A stretch of 64,000 nt of DNA from Solimonas fluminis (GTDB lineage Bacteria; Pseudomonadota; Gammaproteobacteria; Nevskiales; Nevskiaceae): contig NZ_PSNW01000001.1 of NCBI RefSeq assembly GCF_002930645.1, forward strand, positions 426,600 to 490,599, in the 5' to 3' direction. Position numbers and translations under genes: made by a program. Positions 17,086 to 25,263 of this stretch are shown in pieces (the stretch's first letter is position 1; each line of letters opens with the position of its first letter). The notes below the pieces were generated by a model. That model did no database searches, was not told where the DNA came from, and saw only the letters and a list, made by a program, of their open reading frames with translations.

Positions 17086-17574
17086 ATGAAATGGAGCGAA
17101 GTCGGCGGCTTGTCCTGCTCGGTGGCCCGCACCGCCTCGGTGATCGGCGACCGCTGGACCATCCTGATCCTGCGCAATGCCTTCCTGCGCATCCGCCGCT
17201 TCGAGGACTTCCAGTCCAACCTGGGCATCACCCGCCACCTGCTCGCCGGCCGCCTCAAGCGCCTGGTAGAGGAAGGCATCCTGGCCCGCGTGCCCTACCA
17301 GGACGCGCCGCCGCGCTACGAGTACCGCCTGACCGCCAAGGGCAAGATGCTCTACCCGGTGCTGATCGCGATGGCGACCTGGGGCGACGCCTTCATGGAT
17401 GGCGGCCATGGGGCCCCGGTGCTCTACCAGCACAAGCTCTGCGGCAAGATCGTGAAGCCGCAGATGACCTGCCCGGACTGCGGCGAAGCCATGCACGCGC
17501 ACGAAGTCACCGCCCTGCCCGGTCCCGGCCTGAAGCTGGCCGATGCCGTCGGCCGCAGGAAGCGCAGCGCCTAA
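17086..17574 (+). CDS. HxlR-family transcriptional regulator
   Basis: The protein has 162 residues. The HxlR winged helix is clear: VARTASVIGDRWTILILRNA, then FQSNLGITRHLLAGRLKRLV and YRLTAKGKMLYPVL. The C-terminal tail has a CxxC-type pair (MTCPDCGEAMHAHE) that could bind zinc or sense redox. TATACT at 17073-17078 ends only 7 nt before the ATG and there is no Shine-Dalgarno, so the mRNA may be leaderless. It is divergent from the metal-dependent hydrolase and upstream of the SDR-molybdoenzyme operon, and may control either. Confidence 0.93.
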   Translation: MKWSEVGGLSCSVARTASVIGDRWTILILRNAFLRIRRFEDFQSNLGITRHLLAGRLKRLVEEGILARVPYQDAPPRYEYRLTAKGKMLYPVLIAMATWGDAFMDGGHGAPVLYQHKLCGKIVKPQMTCPDCGEAMHAHEVTALPGPGLKLADAVGRRKRSA

Positions 17575-17645
17575 CCTTGCCGTCACCCCGTCTCTGCGAC
17601 GGACCCTGATCGACCCTGCTGGATACCGCTACGGCCCCCGGCGCA

Positions 17646-17674
17646 TTGACAAGTTCCAAATTGGAACCTAGTGT
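17646..17674 (+). promoter_or_regulatory. Promoter with palindromic operator nested in the spacer
   Basis: TTGACA (17646-17651) and TAGTGT (17669-17674) are 17 nt apart. The spacer contains the perfect palindrome GTTCCAA-A-TTGGAAC (17653-17667). A protein bound there would occlude RNA polymerase, so the operon starting at 17701 is probably repressed by default. Confidence 0.65.
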
Positions 17675-17700
17675 CGCCGCACACCCCCAGGCAGCCCGCC

Positions 17701-18471
17701 ATGACCTCCCCCGACCCCGACCTCAGCAATGATCCAGGCCATGCCGTGATCGTCGGCGTGGGAGGCCGCGTCGGCATCGGCGCGGCGGTAGCCCGGCGCT
17801 TCGCCGCGGAGGGCCTGCAGGTGCACGTGGTGGGCCGCACGCAGGCCAAGCTCGACGAGGTGGTGGCGGACATCCGCGACAGCGGCGGCCGGGCCCGCGC
17901 CATCGTCAACCGGCTGGGCAGCCCCGAGGAGATTGCCGCCCTGTTCGCCGCCCTGCCCGCGGGTGCCGCGCTGGAGGCCGTGGTCCACAACGCCGCCTTC
18001 AAGAACGTGCCGCGCCGCTTCCTGGGCACGCCGCCGCAGTTCATCGAGGACAACTGGCGGGTCAGCGGCATCGCCGGCCTGCTGGTGGGGCAGGCCGCGC
18101 TGCAGCGCATGCAGGCGCAAGGCCGCGGCACGCTGATCGTGACCGGCGCCACCGCCTCGCTGCGCGGCCGCCCCGCCTTCGCCGCCTTTGCCTCGGCCAA
18201 GGCCGCCCTGCGCAGCTGGACCCTGGCGCTGGCCCGCGAGGCCGAGCCGCTGGGCCTGCACGTGGCCCATGTGGTGGTGGACGGCGTCGTTGCCGGCGAC
18301 CGCGTCAAGGAGACCGGCTACGGCCTGGGCAAGCTCTGGATCTTCTCCAAGGGCGAGGACGGCGCCCTGCTGCCGGAGCAGATCGCGGAGAACTACTGGC
18401 AGTTGCACCGGCAGCCGCGCGGCGCCTGGACGCGGGAAATGGACCTGCGCCCCTACAAGGAGAAATTCTGA
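17701..18471 (+). CDS. SDR-fold protein with Phe in place of catalytic Tyr (operon copy 1)
   Basis: The protein has 256 residues. The nucleotide motif is VGVGGRVGIGAAVA and the NAG-like motif is VVHNAAF. In the active-site region TGATASLRGRPAFAAFASAK the YxxxK Tyr is Phe while Lys is kept. The C-terminus, ENYWQLHRQPRGAWTREMD plus LRPYKEKF, is shared with the SDR at 22106 and, degenerately, with the next gene. The three are therefore paralogues of one subfamily. It is the first gene of the six-gene operon, with its stop overlapping the next ATG. Confidence 0.88.
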   Translation: MTSPDPDLSNDPGHAVIVGVGGRVGIGAAVARRFAAEGLQVHVVGRTQAKLDEVVADIRDSGGRARAIVNRLGSPEEIAALFAALPAGAALEAVVHNAAFKNVPRRFLGTPPQFIEDNWRVSGIAGLLVGQAALQRMQAQGRGTLIVTGATASLRGRPAFAAFASAKAALRSWTLALAREAEPLGLHVAHVVVDGVVAGDRVKETGYGLGKLWIFSKGEDGALLPEQIAENYWQLHRQPRGAWTREMDLRPYKEKF

Positions 18472-19109
18472 TGGCCGCCCGCCCCTGCGCGGTGATCTTC
18501 GGCGCCGGGGACGAGGGCAGCGCCGGCGCGGCGATCGCCCGGCGCCTCTCGGCCGAGGGCCTGCCTTTGCACCTGGCCGGAAGCAACGCCGCCGGGCTCA
18601 AGGCCGCCGCCTCCGCGCTGCGTCCCTCCGGCCAGGCCGTCACCATCGCCACGCTGGACCCTGCGGACGCCACCCAGGTCTCCGGCCTGTTCCAGCGCAT
18701 CGCCGATGCCGGACAGCAGCCGCTGCTGGTGGTGCATGCGCCGGGGGCCGCGTCGACGTCCACGCCCGCCATGAAGACACCGCTGGCCGAAGCCGAGGCC
18801 GCCTGGCGCCGCATCTGCTTCGCCGGTGCGCTGATCGGGCAGTCCGCCCTCCCGCGCATGCTGGAAGCGGGCCAGGGCACGCTGCTGCTGCTCGCCCCCG
18901 CGGCCAGCGGCGCATCCATCGCCGCCGCGTCCGCGGGCCTGCGCGCGCTGTCGCAGTCGATGGCGCGCGAGTTCGGACCGCAGGGCATCCATGTCGCGCA
19001 GCTGATGCTGGCCGAGGGCGTGCGGCCCGAGGCCGTCGCCGAAAGCGGCTGGTGGCTGCACCGCCAGCACAAGACCACCTGGACGCAGGAACTCGACCTG
19101 CAGGCTTGA
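18471..19109 (+). CDS. Degenerate SDR-like protein without Tyr or Lys (operon copy 2)
   Basis: The protein has 212 residues and is shorter than its paralogues. The nucleotide loop is VIFGAGDEGSAGAAIA. The region that should hold YxxxK reads SGASIAAASAGLRALSQSMA, with neither residue. The family tail is recognisable but shortened (WWLHRQHKTTWTQELDLQA). Its ATG overlaps the preceding stop by one base. It is unlikely to be a dehydrogenase and may be a structural partner of the flanking SDRs. Confidence 0.85.
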   Translation: MAARPCAVIFGAGDEGSAGAAIARRLSAEGLPLHLAGSNAAGLKAAASALRPSGQAVTIATLDPADATQVSGLFQRIADAGQQPLLVVHAPGAASTSTPAMKTPLAEAEAAWRRICFAGALIGQSALPRMLEAGQGTLLLLAPAASGASIAAASAGLRALSQSMAREFGPQGIHVAQLMLAEGVRPEAVAESGWWLHRQHKTTWTQELDLQA

Positions 19110-19116
19110 GCGAAGA

Positions 19117-19791
19117 ATGAGCAAGATCGTGCTGCACCAGTGGGAAATTTCGCCGTTCTGCCAGAAGGCGGCGCGTGCGCTCCGGCACAAGGGCCTTTCC
19201 TACGAGGTGGTCAACTACAACGGCCTGAAGGCGATGCTCGCGGCCCGCCTGTCGCCGGTCGGCAAGCTGCCGGTGGTCGACTTCGACGGACACCGGGTGC
19301 AGGACAGCACCCGCATCGCGCGCTATCTCGACCAGCACTACCCGGAACCGCCGCTCTACCCGGCCGATCCGCAGCAGCGCGCGCAGGCCGAACTCTGGGA
19401 AGACTACGCCGACGAACTGCTGTACTGGTACGAGGTCTACCTGCGCGTCAACGATCCCGACGCCCTGGACCAGGCGGTGTCGCTCAGCATGGAAGGACGC
19501 CCGGCGATGGAACGCCTGCCGGTGAAGCTGAGCCTGCGCACGATGCTGCGCATCAGCCTCTCCGGGCAAGGGCTGGGACGCATGGCGCGGGCCGACGTGC
19601 ACGCCGAGTTCCTGCGCCAGCTCGACCGCATCGAGACCCTGCTGCCCGCTTCCGGCTGGCTGGTGGGCGACATGAAGACCATCGCCGATATCGCGGTAGG
19701 ATCGCAGTTGCTGGAGGTGGTCCGCACCAGCCCCCTGCGCCGCGAGATCGAAGCGCGCCCGCGCCTGTGGGCCTGGCTGCAACGCATCTGA
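19117..19791 (+). CDS. Glutathione S-transferase family protein
   Basis: The protein has 224 residues. The N-terminal thioredoxin fold has EISPFCQKAARALRHKGL, the cis-Pro region GKLPVVDF and the glutathione-binding QDSTRIARYL. The C-terminal helical domain follows. It lies 7 nt after the SDR-like gene. The presence of an HCCA-isomerase-like (kappa GST relative) gene in the same operon suggests glutathione-dependent handling of a reactive intermediate. Confidence 0.9.
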   Translation: MSKIVLHQWEISPFCQKAARALRHKGLSYEVVNYNGLKAMLAARLSPVGKLPVVDFDGHRVQDSTRIARYLDQHYPEPPLYPADPQQRAQAELWEDYADELLYWYEVYLRVNDPDALDQAVSLSMEGRPAMERLPVKLSLRTMLRISLSGQGLGRMARADVHAEFLRQLDRIETLLPASGWLVGDMKTIADIAVGSQLLEVVRTSPLRREIEARPRLWAWLQRI

Positions 19792-19805
19792 ACCCGGGAG
19801 CACGC

Positions 19806-22109
19806 ATGGGCACGACAGCGGAGACTTGGCACAAGACCGCCTGCATACTCTGCGCCGTGAACTGCGGCCTGGAGGTGCAGACCGAGGGCCGCCGGATCGT
19901 GAAGATCCGCGGCGACGAGGCGCATCCAGCCTCGCAGGGCTATGTCTGCGAGAAATCGCAGCGCATGGACTACTACCAGAACGGTGCGGATCGCCTGGAT
20001 TCGCCCATGCGCCGCCGCGCTGACGGCAGCTACGAACCGATCAGCTGGGATACCGCGGTGCGCGAGATCGCGGAGAAGTTCAAGGCGATCAAGTCGCAGT
20101 ACGGCGGGGAGAGCATCCTCTACTACGGCGGCGGCGGCCAGGGGAATCACCTGGGCGGCGCCTACGCCGACGGCTTCCTGAAGGCCCTGGGCAACCAGTA
20201 CCGCTCCAATGCGCTGGCGCAGGAGAAGACCGGCGAGTTCTGGGTGCAGGGCAGGATGCTGGGCACCGGCGTGCATGGCGACTACGAGCACTGCGAGGTC
20301 GCCGTCTTCATCGGCAAGAACCCCTGGCAGTCGCATGGCTTCGCCCGCGCCCGCGTGCTGCTGCGCGAGATCGAGAAGGACCCGAAGCGCTCGCTGATCG
20401 TGATCGACCCGCGCCGCAGCGAGACCGCGGCGATGGCCGACCATCACCTGGCGATCCGTCCGGGGACGGATGCCTGGTGCCTGGCCGCCCTCGCCGGCAT
20501 CCTGGTGCAGGAGAACCTGGTCGCGCATGCCTGGCTGGAGCAGCACGCCAGCGGCTATGCCGAGATCGCGCCGGCGCTGAACGCGATCCCCATCGCCGAG
20601 TTCGCCGCGACCTGCGGCATCGAGGAATCCGTGTTGCGGCAGGTCGCGCGGCGCATCGCCGGCGCCAGGAGCGTCTCGGTCTACGAGGACCTGGGCATGC
20701 AGATGAGCGTGCACAGCACGCTCGGCAGCTACCTGCAGCGCCTGCTGTGGCTGCTCACCGGGCACTACGGCCGTCCGGGCACCAGCAACGCCATCGTGCC
20801 GCTGCTGTCGCTCTCTAAAGCCAGCAAAGGCGAAACCGGCGCCAGCAGCAAGCCGGTGAAGCGCGTCGAGAAGCGCAGCCCGGTGGCCAATGCCAAGATC
20901 ATCATCGGCCTGATCCCCTGCAACGTCATCCCCGAGGAAATCCTCAGCGACCATCCCAAGCGCTACCGCGCGATGCTGGTCCACAGCGGCAACCCGGTGC
21001 ACTCGCTGGCCGACAGCCAGCGCATGCGCGAGGCGATCCGCGCGCTGGAGCTGAGCGTGGTGGTGGACGTGGCGATGACCGAAACCGCGCGCGAGGCCGA
21101 CTACGTGCTGCCGGCCTGCAGCCAGTTCGAGAAGGCCGAAGCCACCTTCTTCAACCTGGAATTCCCGCGCAACGTCTTCCACCTGCGCCAGCCGCTGTTC
21201 GAGCCGCTGCCCGGCACGCTGCCGGAGGCGGAGATCTACGCCCGCCTGGTCGAGGCCATGGGCGAACTCTCGGAGCGGGACTACGCCCCGCTGAAACGCG
21301 CGCTGCGCCTGGGCCGCACGGCTTTCGCGCTGGCCTTCTTCGCGCAGGTGGCGCGCAAGCCCAAGACCATGAAGTACGCACCGCTGATCCTCTACCGCGT
21401 GCTGGGCCCCACCCTGCCCAAGGGCATGGATTCCGCCGCCGCGCTCTGGGGCGTGGCGCAACTCTACGTGCAGGGCAACCGCAGGGCCGCAGCACGCGCC
21501 GGCTTCGGCGGCCTGCCGCCCTTCGCGGGGGAAAAGCTGTTCCGCGCCATCCTCTCCGGGGCCTCCGGCGTGGTCTACGCCGACAGCGAGCACGCCGACA
21601 GCTGGCGCGCGGTCAGCCACCCCGACCACCGCATCAACCTGCATGTGCCGGAGATGCTGGCGGAACTGGAGAAGCTTGCCCGCGAACCTCTGCCGCAGGA
21701 CCGCGACTATCCCTATGTGCTCTCCGCCGGCGAACGCCGCAGCGACACCAGCAACACCGCGGTGCGCGACACGGCCTGGCACCGCCGCGGCCGCTACGGC
21801 ACGCTGCGCATCAGCCCGCAGGATGCCGCCGCGCTGGGCTGCGCCGACGGCGAGACCCTGCGCCTCAGCACGCGCCGCGCCAGCGTCGAGGTGGTGGCCG
21901 AGGTCACGCCGATGATGCAGCCCGGCCACATCTCCCTGCCCAACGGCCAGGGCCTGGACTACCGCGGCAGCGACGGCCGCATCGCACGCCGCGGCGTGGC
22001 CCCCAATGAGCTGACCGATGGCCGCCAGCGCGACTTCCTCGCCGGCACGCCCTGGCACAAGCATGTGCCCGCAAGACTGGAACGCATTGCCACGGAGATT
22101 TCCGCATGA
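19806..22109 (+). CDS. Molybdopterin-dependent oxidoreductase (DMSO reductase superfamily)
   Basis: The protein has 767 residues. The N-terminal [4Fe-4S] motif is Cys13-x2-Cys16-x3-Cys20 with the fourth ligand Cys48 (GYVCEKSQRMDYY). Later signatures are VIDPRRSETAAMADHHLAI, LVHSGNPVHSLAD and the C-terminal molydopterin-binding PMMQPGHISLPNGQG. There is no Tat signal, so it should be cytoplasmic. The molybdenum ligand could not be assigned by eye. It starts 14 nt after the GST gene and its stop overlaps the next SDR ATG by 4 nt. The substrate is unknown. Confidence 0.92.
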   Translation: MGTTAETWHKTACILCAVNCGLEVQTEGRRIVKIRGDEAHPASQGYVCEKSQRMDYYQNGADRLDSPMRRRADGSYEPISWDTAVREIAEKFKAIKSQYGGESILYYGGGGQGNHLGGAYADGFLKALGNQYRSNALAQEKTGEFWVQGRMLGTGVHGDYEHCEVAVFIGKNPWQSHGFARARVLLREIEKDPKRSLIVIDPRRSETAAMADHHLAIRPGTDAWCLAALAGILVQENLVAHAWLEQHASGYAEIAPALNAIPIAEFAATCGIEESVLRQVARRIAGARSVSVYEDLGMQMSVHSTLGSYLQRLLWLLTGHYGRPGTSNAIVPLLSLSKASKGETGASSKPVKRVEKRSPVANAKIIIGLIPCNVIPEEILSDHPKRYRAMLVHSGNPVHSLADSQRMREAIRALELSVVVDVAMTETAREADYVLPACSQFEKAEATFFNLEFPRNVFHLRQPLFEPLPGTLPEAEIYARLVEAMGELSERDYAPLKRALRLGRTAFALAFFAQVARKPKTMKYAPLILYRVLGPTLPKGMDSAAALWGVAQLYVQGNRRAAARAGFGGLPPFAGEKLFRAILSGASGVVYADSEHADSWRAVSHPDHRINLHVPEMLAELEKLAREPLPQDRDYPYVLSAGERRSDTSNTAVRDTAWHRRGRYGTLRISPQDAAALGCADGETLRLSTRRASVEVVAEVTPMMQPGHISLPNGQGLDYRGSDGRIARRGVAPNELTDGRQRDFLAGTPWHKHVPARLERIATEISA

Positions 22110-22846
22110 GCACGAATCCCGACAACCGCGTCGCCCTGGTGATCGGCGCCGGCGACGGCAACGGCGCCGCCATCGCGAGGCGCTTCGCGCGCGAGGGCTA
22201 CATCGCCTGCGTCGTGCGCCGCACGGCCGACAAGCTGCAGCCGCTGGTGGCGCAGATCGTCGCCTCCGGCGGCCGTGCCCATGCCTTCGGCACCGACGCC
22301 CGCAAGGAGGAAGACGTGATCGCGCTGTTCGAGCAGATCGAGCGCGACATCGGCCCGGTGGAGGTGCTGGTGTTCAACGTCGGCGCCAACGTGCCCTCGT
22401 CGATCCTCGACGAAACCGCGCGCAAGTACTTCAAGATCTGGGAGATGGCCTGCTTCGCCGGCTTCCTCAGCGGCCGCGAGGCCGCCAGGCGGATGGCCGC
22501 CCGCGGGCGCGGCACCATCCTGTTCACCGGCGCCACCGCCAGCATGCGAGGTGCCGCCGGCTTCGCCGCCTTCGCCGGCGCCAAGCACGCACTGCGCGCG
22601 CTGGCCCAGAGCATGGCACGCGAACTGGGTCCCAAGGGCGTGCACGTGGGCCACGTCGTGATCGACGGCATGGTGGACACCGACTTCATCCGCGGCAACT
22701 TCCCCCAGGTCTATGCCGAACGCATGCCCAGGGAAGGCATCCTCAAGCCCGAGCACATCGCCGAGAGCTACTGGCAGCTGCACAGCCAGCCGCGCGATGC
22801 CTGGACCTTCGAACTGGACCTGCGTCCCTACATGGAAACCTGGTGA
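22106..22846 (+). CDS. SDR-fold protein with Phe in place of catalytic Tyr (operon copy 3)
   Basis: The protein has 246 residues. The nucleotide loop is LVIGAGDGNGAAIARRFA. The active-site region TGATASMRGAAGFAAFAGAK has Phe where Tyr is expected and keeps Lys. The tail ESYWQLHSQPRDAWTFELD plus LRPYMETW matches the SDR at 17701. ATGA overlaps the end of the molybdoenzyme gene. The same substitution in two paralogues argues for a conserved non-classical mechanism rather than decay. Confidence 0.9.
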   Translation: MSTNPDNRVALVIGAGDGNGAAIARRFAREGYIACVVRRTADKLQPLVAQIVASGGRAHAFGTDARKEEDVIALFEQIERDIGPVEVLVFNVGANVPSSILDETARKYFKIWEMACFAGFLSGREAARRMAARGRGTILFTGATASMRGAAGFAAFAGAKHALRALAQSMARELGPKGVHVGHVVIDGMVDTDFIRGNFPQVYAERMPREGILKPEHIAESYWQLHSQPRDAWTFELDLRPYMETW

Positions 22847-23436
22847 TGAAGACCGTCGACTTCTACTACGACTTCGGCAGCCCCACCGCCTACCTCGCCT
22901 GGACGCAGATCGCCCGGATCTGCGCGGAGAAGGGGGCCCGGCTGGCCTACAAGCCCTTCCTGCTCGGCGCCGTCTTCAAGGCCACCGGCAACGCCTCGCC
23001 GGTGACGATCCCGGCCAAGGCCAGGTTCATGTTCGCCGACCTGGAGCGTTGGGCAAAGCACTGGGACGTACCGCTGGCGATCAATCCCTTCTTTCCCTTC
23101 AACAGCCTGGAGCTGATGCGGGCGGCGGCGGGCATCCAGCTGCGCGAGCCGCAGCGCCTCGACGACTTCAACCGGGCGATCTATACGGCGATGTGGGTGG
23201 ACGCGAAGGACTTCGGCAAGCCGGCCGTGGTCGCGGAGGTGCTGGCGCAGGCCGGCTTCGACCCCGCGGCCGTGATGGCCCTGGCGGCGGACGACCAGGC
23301 CAAGGCGGCGCTGCGGGCCCATACCGACGAGGCCCTGGCCCGCGGCGCCTTCGGCGCCCCGACCTTCGTGGTCGGACAGGACCTCTACTGGGGCCAGGAC
23401 CGCCTGTTCATGGTGGAGGCCGCCCTGGCCGGATAA
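22846..23436 (+). CDS. 2-hydroxychromene-2-carboxylate isomerase/DsbA-family protein
   Basis: The protein has 196 residues. The start MKTVDFYYDFGSPTAYLAW has the Ser that activates glutathione in HCCA isomerases and kappa-class GSTs, instead of a CxxC. Later stretches NPFFPFNSLELMRAA and ARGAFGAPTFVVGQDLYWGQDR are family hallmarks. TGATG overlap with the SDR shows coupling. In aromatic pathways it isomerises a ring-opened intermediate; here the substrate is unknown. Confidence 0.92.
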   Translation: MKTVDFYYDFGSPTAYLAWTQIARICAEKGARLAYKPFLLGAVFKATGNASPVTIPAKARFMFADLERWAKHWDVPLAINPFFPFNSLELMRAAAGIQLREPQRLDDFNRAIYTAMWVDAKDFGKPAVVAEVLAQAGFDPAAVMALAADDQAKAALRAHTDEALARGAFGAPTFVVGQDLYWGQDRLFMVEAALAG

Positions 23437-23443
23437 CGGCTTC

Positions 23444-23472
23444 CGTCACGCCGGCGGAAGCCGGCACGGGCT
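23444..23472. repeat. REP-type palindrome GCCGGC-GGAA-GCCGGC
   Basis: CCGTCACGCCGGCGGAAGCC and onward resembles the dispersed proteobacterial repeat of the CGTCATTCCGGCGAAAGCCGG type. It sits between the convergent HCCA-isomerase and LolA-like genes and may terminate both. Confidence 0.6.
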
Positions 23473-23482
23473 GGAAAGCAGA

Positions 23483-24256
23483 TCAGCGCCCGATGTAGAA
23501 GGCGTTCGGATCGAAGGGCTTGTTGCCCAGTTCCACGTCGCTGCTGACGCCGGTGATGTTCAGCGTGGTGAAAGTGCCTTCCTTGAGATCGCGCATCTCC
23601 ATGGCGGAGGCGTACCAGAGCTTGCCGGTCTGCTTGAGGCCGGCTGCCGGCGCGGTCAGGCGCTTGACCGGCGCCCCGCCGTTGAAGAACTCGGCCTTGA
23701 GCGCCACGCAGGTCTTCTGGTCCACCCAGATCTTCACCTGGCTGTAGGCCGCCTTGTCGCCCCCCGGCGCCTTGAGCGTCACCACGTCGGCAGTGCGGCC
23801 GTCGATCTTCTCGGGGGCCTCCAGGGTGCCGGCCGCGCCGGTGAAGGCGTTCTGCACCAGCTTGATCTCGACATAGGAGAAATCGGTGCCCAGCAGGGCG
23901 CCGTTGGCGAAGTTGCCGGTGACATGGCGCACGCGGTTCACCGCCGGCAGGAAGACGTACATGTCGTCCTCGCGCTGGCCGGTCTCGCGCACCAGGTAGG
24001 CCGCGCCGGCGACGTTGGCGGGCTCGGACACGCGCAGCATCACGCGGATCAGGCCCTCCTCGCGCTTGGCGTAGACCTTGCCGCGCAGGCTGCGGACGCC
24101 GCCGGTACGGTCGGTGGCATCGAGCTGGATTTCCTGGATGCGCAGGGTCTGGGGGATGTTCGCCTTCATGCAGTCGAACACTTCCCGGGCATCCTTGGCC
24201 GCCTGCGCCGGAAGACTCAGGAGCAAACCTACCGCCAGCAGGAATCCGTACTTCAT
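23483..24256 (-). CDS. LolA-like outer-membrane lipoprotein-sorting protein
   Basis: The protein has 257 residues. A signal peptide ends at LPAQAAKD. The mature part has the LolA/LolB-like half-barrel pattern (RGKVYAKREEGLIRVMLRV, DDMYVFLPAVNRVRHV, LLGTDFSYVEIKL, VKIWVDQKTCVALKAEFF), as in families that accompany RND lipid exporters. GGAGG precedes the ATG. It stands alone here, with an ATGTTGCA-C-TGCAACAT palindrome 34 bp upstream. A periplasmic lipid carrier role is inferred. Confidence 0.85.
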   Translation of the reverse strand: MKYGFLLAVGLLLSLPAQAAKDAREVFDCMKANIPQTLRIQEIQLDATDRTGGVRSLRGKVYAKREEGLIRVMLRVSEPANVAGAAYLVRETGQREDDMYVFLPAVNRVRHVTGNFANGALLGTDFSYVEIKLVQNAFTGAAGTLEAPEKIDGRTADVVTLKAPGGDKAAYSQVKIWVDQKTCVALKAEFFNGGAPVKRLTAPAAGLKQTGKLWYASAMEMRDLKEGTFTTLNITGVSSDVELGNKPFDPNAFYIGR

Positions 24257-24289
24257 CGCCTACCTCCCCCGGTGGGTCCGGGTCTGGTC

Positions 24290-24306
24290 ATGTTGCACTG
24301 CAACAT
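24290..24306. promoter_or_regulatory. 17-bp perfect palindrome upstream of the LolA-like gene
   Basis: ATGTTGCA-C-TGCAACAT is placed 34 bp before the start, as an operator would be. Its TGCA-N-TGCA core recurs in the palindrome at 56492-56510. A second palindrome, GTCCAG-CGA-CTGGAC, lies at 24350-24364. Confidence 0.55.
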
Positions 24307-24403
24307 TCTAGCGGAACCGGAATTCTTGTGTCTGCTACGTTCGCATGATGTCCAGCGACTGGACGTACCCCGTCCGGATGAACTCCGCGTCAGCGGAGGG
24401 GGA

Positions 24404-25255
24404 TCAGCGGTAGTACTCCGGGCGCCCGGCCGTCCAGAGTTCACCCCAGAGCTTGCCGCCGCCGTCCACGGTCAGGACCTCGCCGGTGATGAAGCTGCCC
24501 GAGGAGGCCGACAGATAGATGCAGGACTCGGCGATCTCCATCGGGGTGCCGGGCCGCTTGAGGGGATTGGCGAGGGGGAATTCCTTTTGTGCTTCAGGAG
24601 GATAGACCTCCAGCCCCTCGGTGGCCGTGAGGCCCGGCGCCACGCAGTTGACGCGGATGCCCAGGGGCGCCCACTCCACCGCGACGGTGCGCGAGGCGCC
24701 GATGATGCCGGCGCGGGCCGCCACGGTATGGGCCACGCCCGGCATGCCGCGCTCGGTCACCACCACGATGTTGACGATGGAGCCCGGGGTCTTCACGTCG
24801 CGCCAGTACTGCGCGGCGCGCTGCATCATGTACCAGCTGCCGTTGAGGTTGTTGTTGATCACCGCCGCCCAGCCCTTGGGGGCGTAGTCGATGGCGTTCT
24901 GCGGGAACTGGCCGCCGGCGTTGTTGACCACGTAGTCCAGGCGCCCGAACTCGGCATGGATGCGCTGGTACAGCGCGTCCACCTGCTCCGGCTCGCGCAC
25001 GTTGGTGGGCACCACCAGCACGGTGCCGCCCTTGCCCCGTACGAAGGCGGCCACCTTCTCCAGTTTCTCGGCCGTGCGGCCGCAGATCACCAGGGTGGCG
25101 CCCAGCCGCGCGAACAGCAGCGCCACGGCGCGGCCGATGCCGCTGCCGCCGCCCGACACCAGGGCGACCTTGCCCTTGAACAGGTCGGGCCGGTAGACCG
25201 TCTCCGCGTTCCAGAGCGTCTCGGGATTGTTGAGGGCTTCGACGTCGGTGGACAT
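24404..25255 (-). CDS. SDR resembling peroxisomal trans-2-enoyl-CoA reductase
   Basis: The protein has 283 residues. The nucleotide motif is LVSGGGSGIGRAVA and the structural motif is YVVNNAGGQFP. Around the usual active site it reads VAHTVAARAGIIGASRTVAV, close to the HSGAARAGVYNLTKSLA block of human PECR, where YxxxK is also absent. The tail SGSFITGEVLTVDGGG fits the family. It starts 8 nt after the acyl-CoA dehydrogenase stop, so the two act on acyl-CoA together. A 2,4-dienoyl-CoA reductase is the alternative. Confidence 0.85.
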   Translation of the reverse strand: MSTDVEALNNPETLWNAETVYRPDLFKGKVALVSGGGSGIGRAVALLFARLGATLVICGRTAEKLEKVAAFVRGKGGTVLVVPTNVREPEQVDALYQRIHAEFGRLDYVVNNAGGQFPQNAIDYAPKGWAAVINNNLNGSWYMMQRAAQYWRDVKTPGSIVNIVVVTERGMPGVAHTVAARAGIIGASRTVAVEWAPLGIRVNCVAPGLTATEGLEVYPPEAQKEFPLANPLKRPGTPMEIAESCIYLSASSGSFITGEVLTVDGGGKLWGELWTAGRPEYYR

Positions 25256-25263
25256 GGCGGGGA

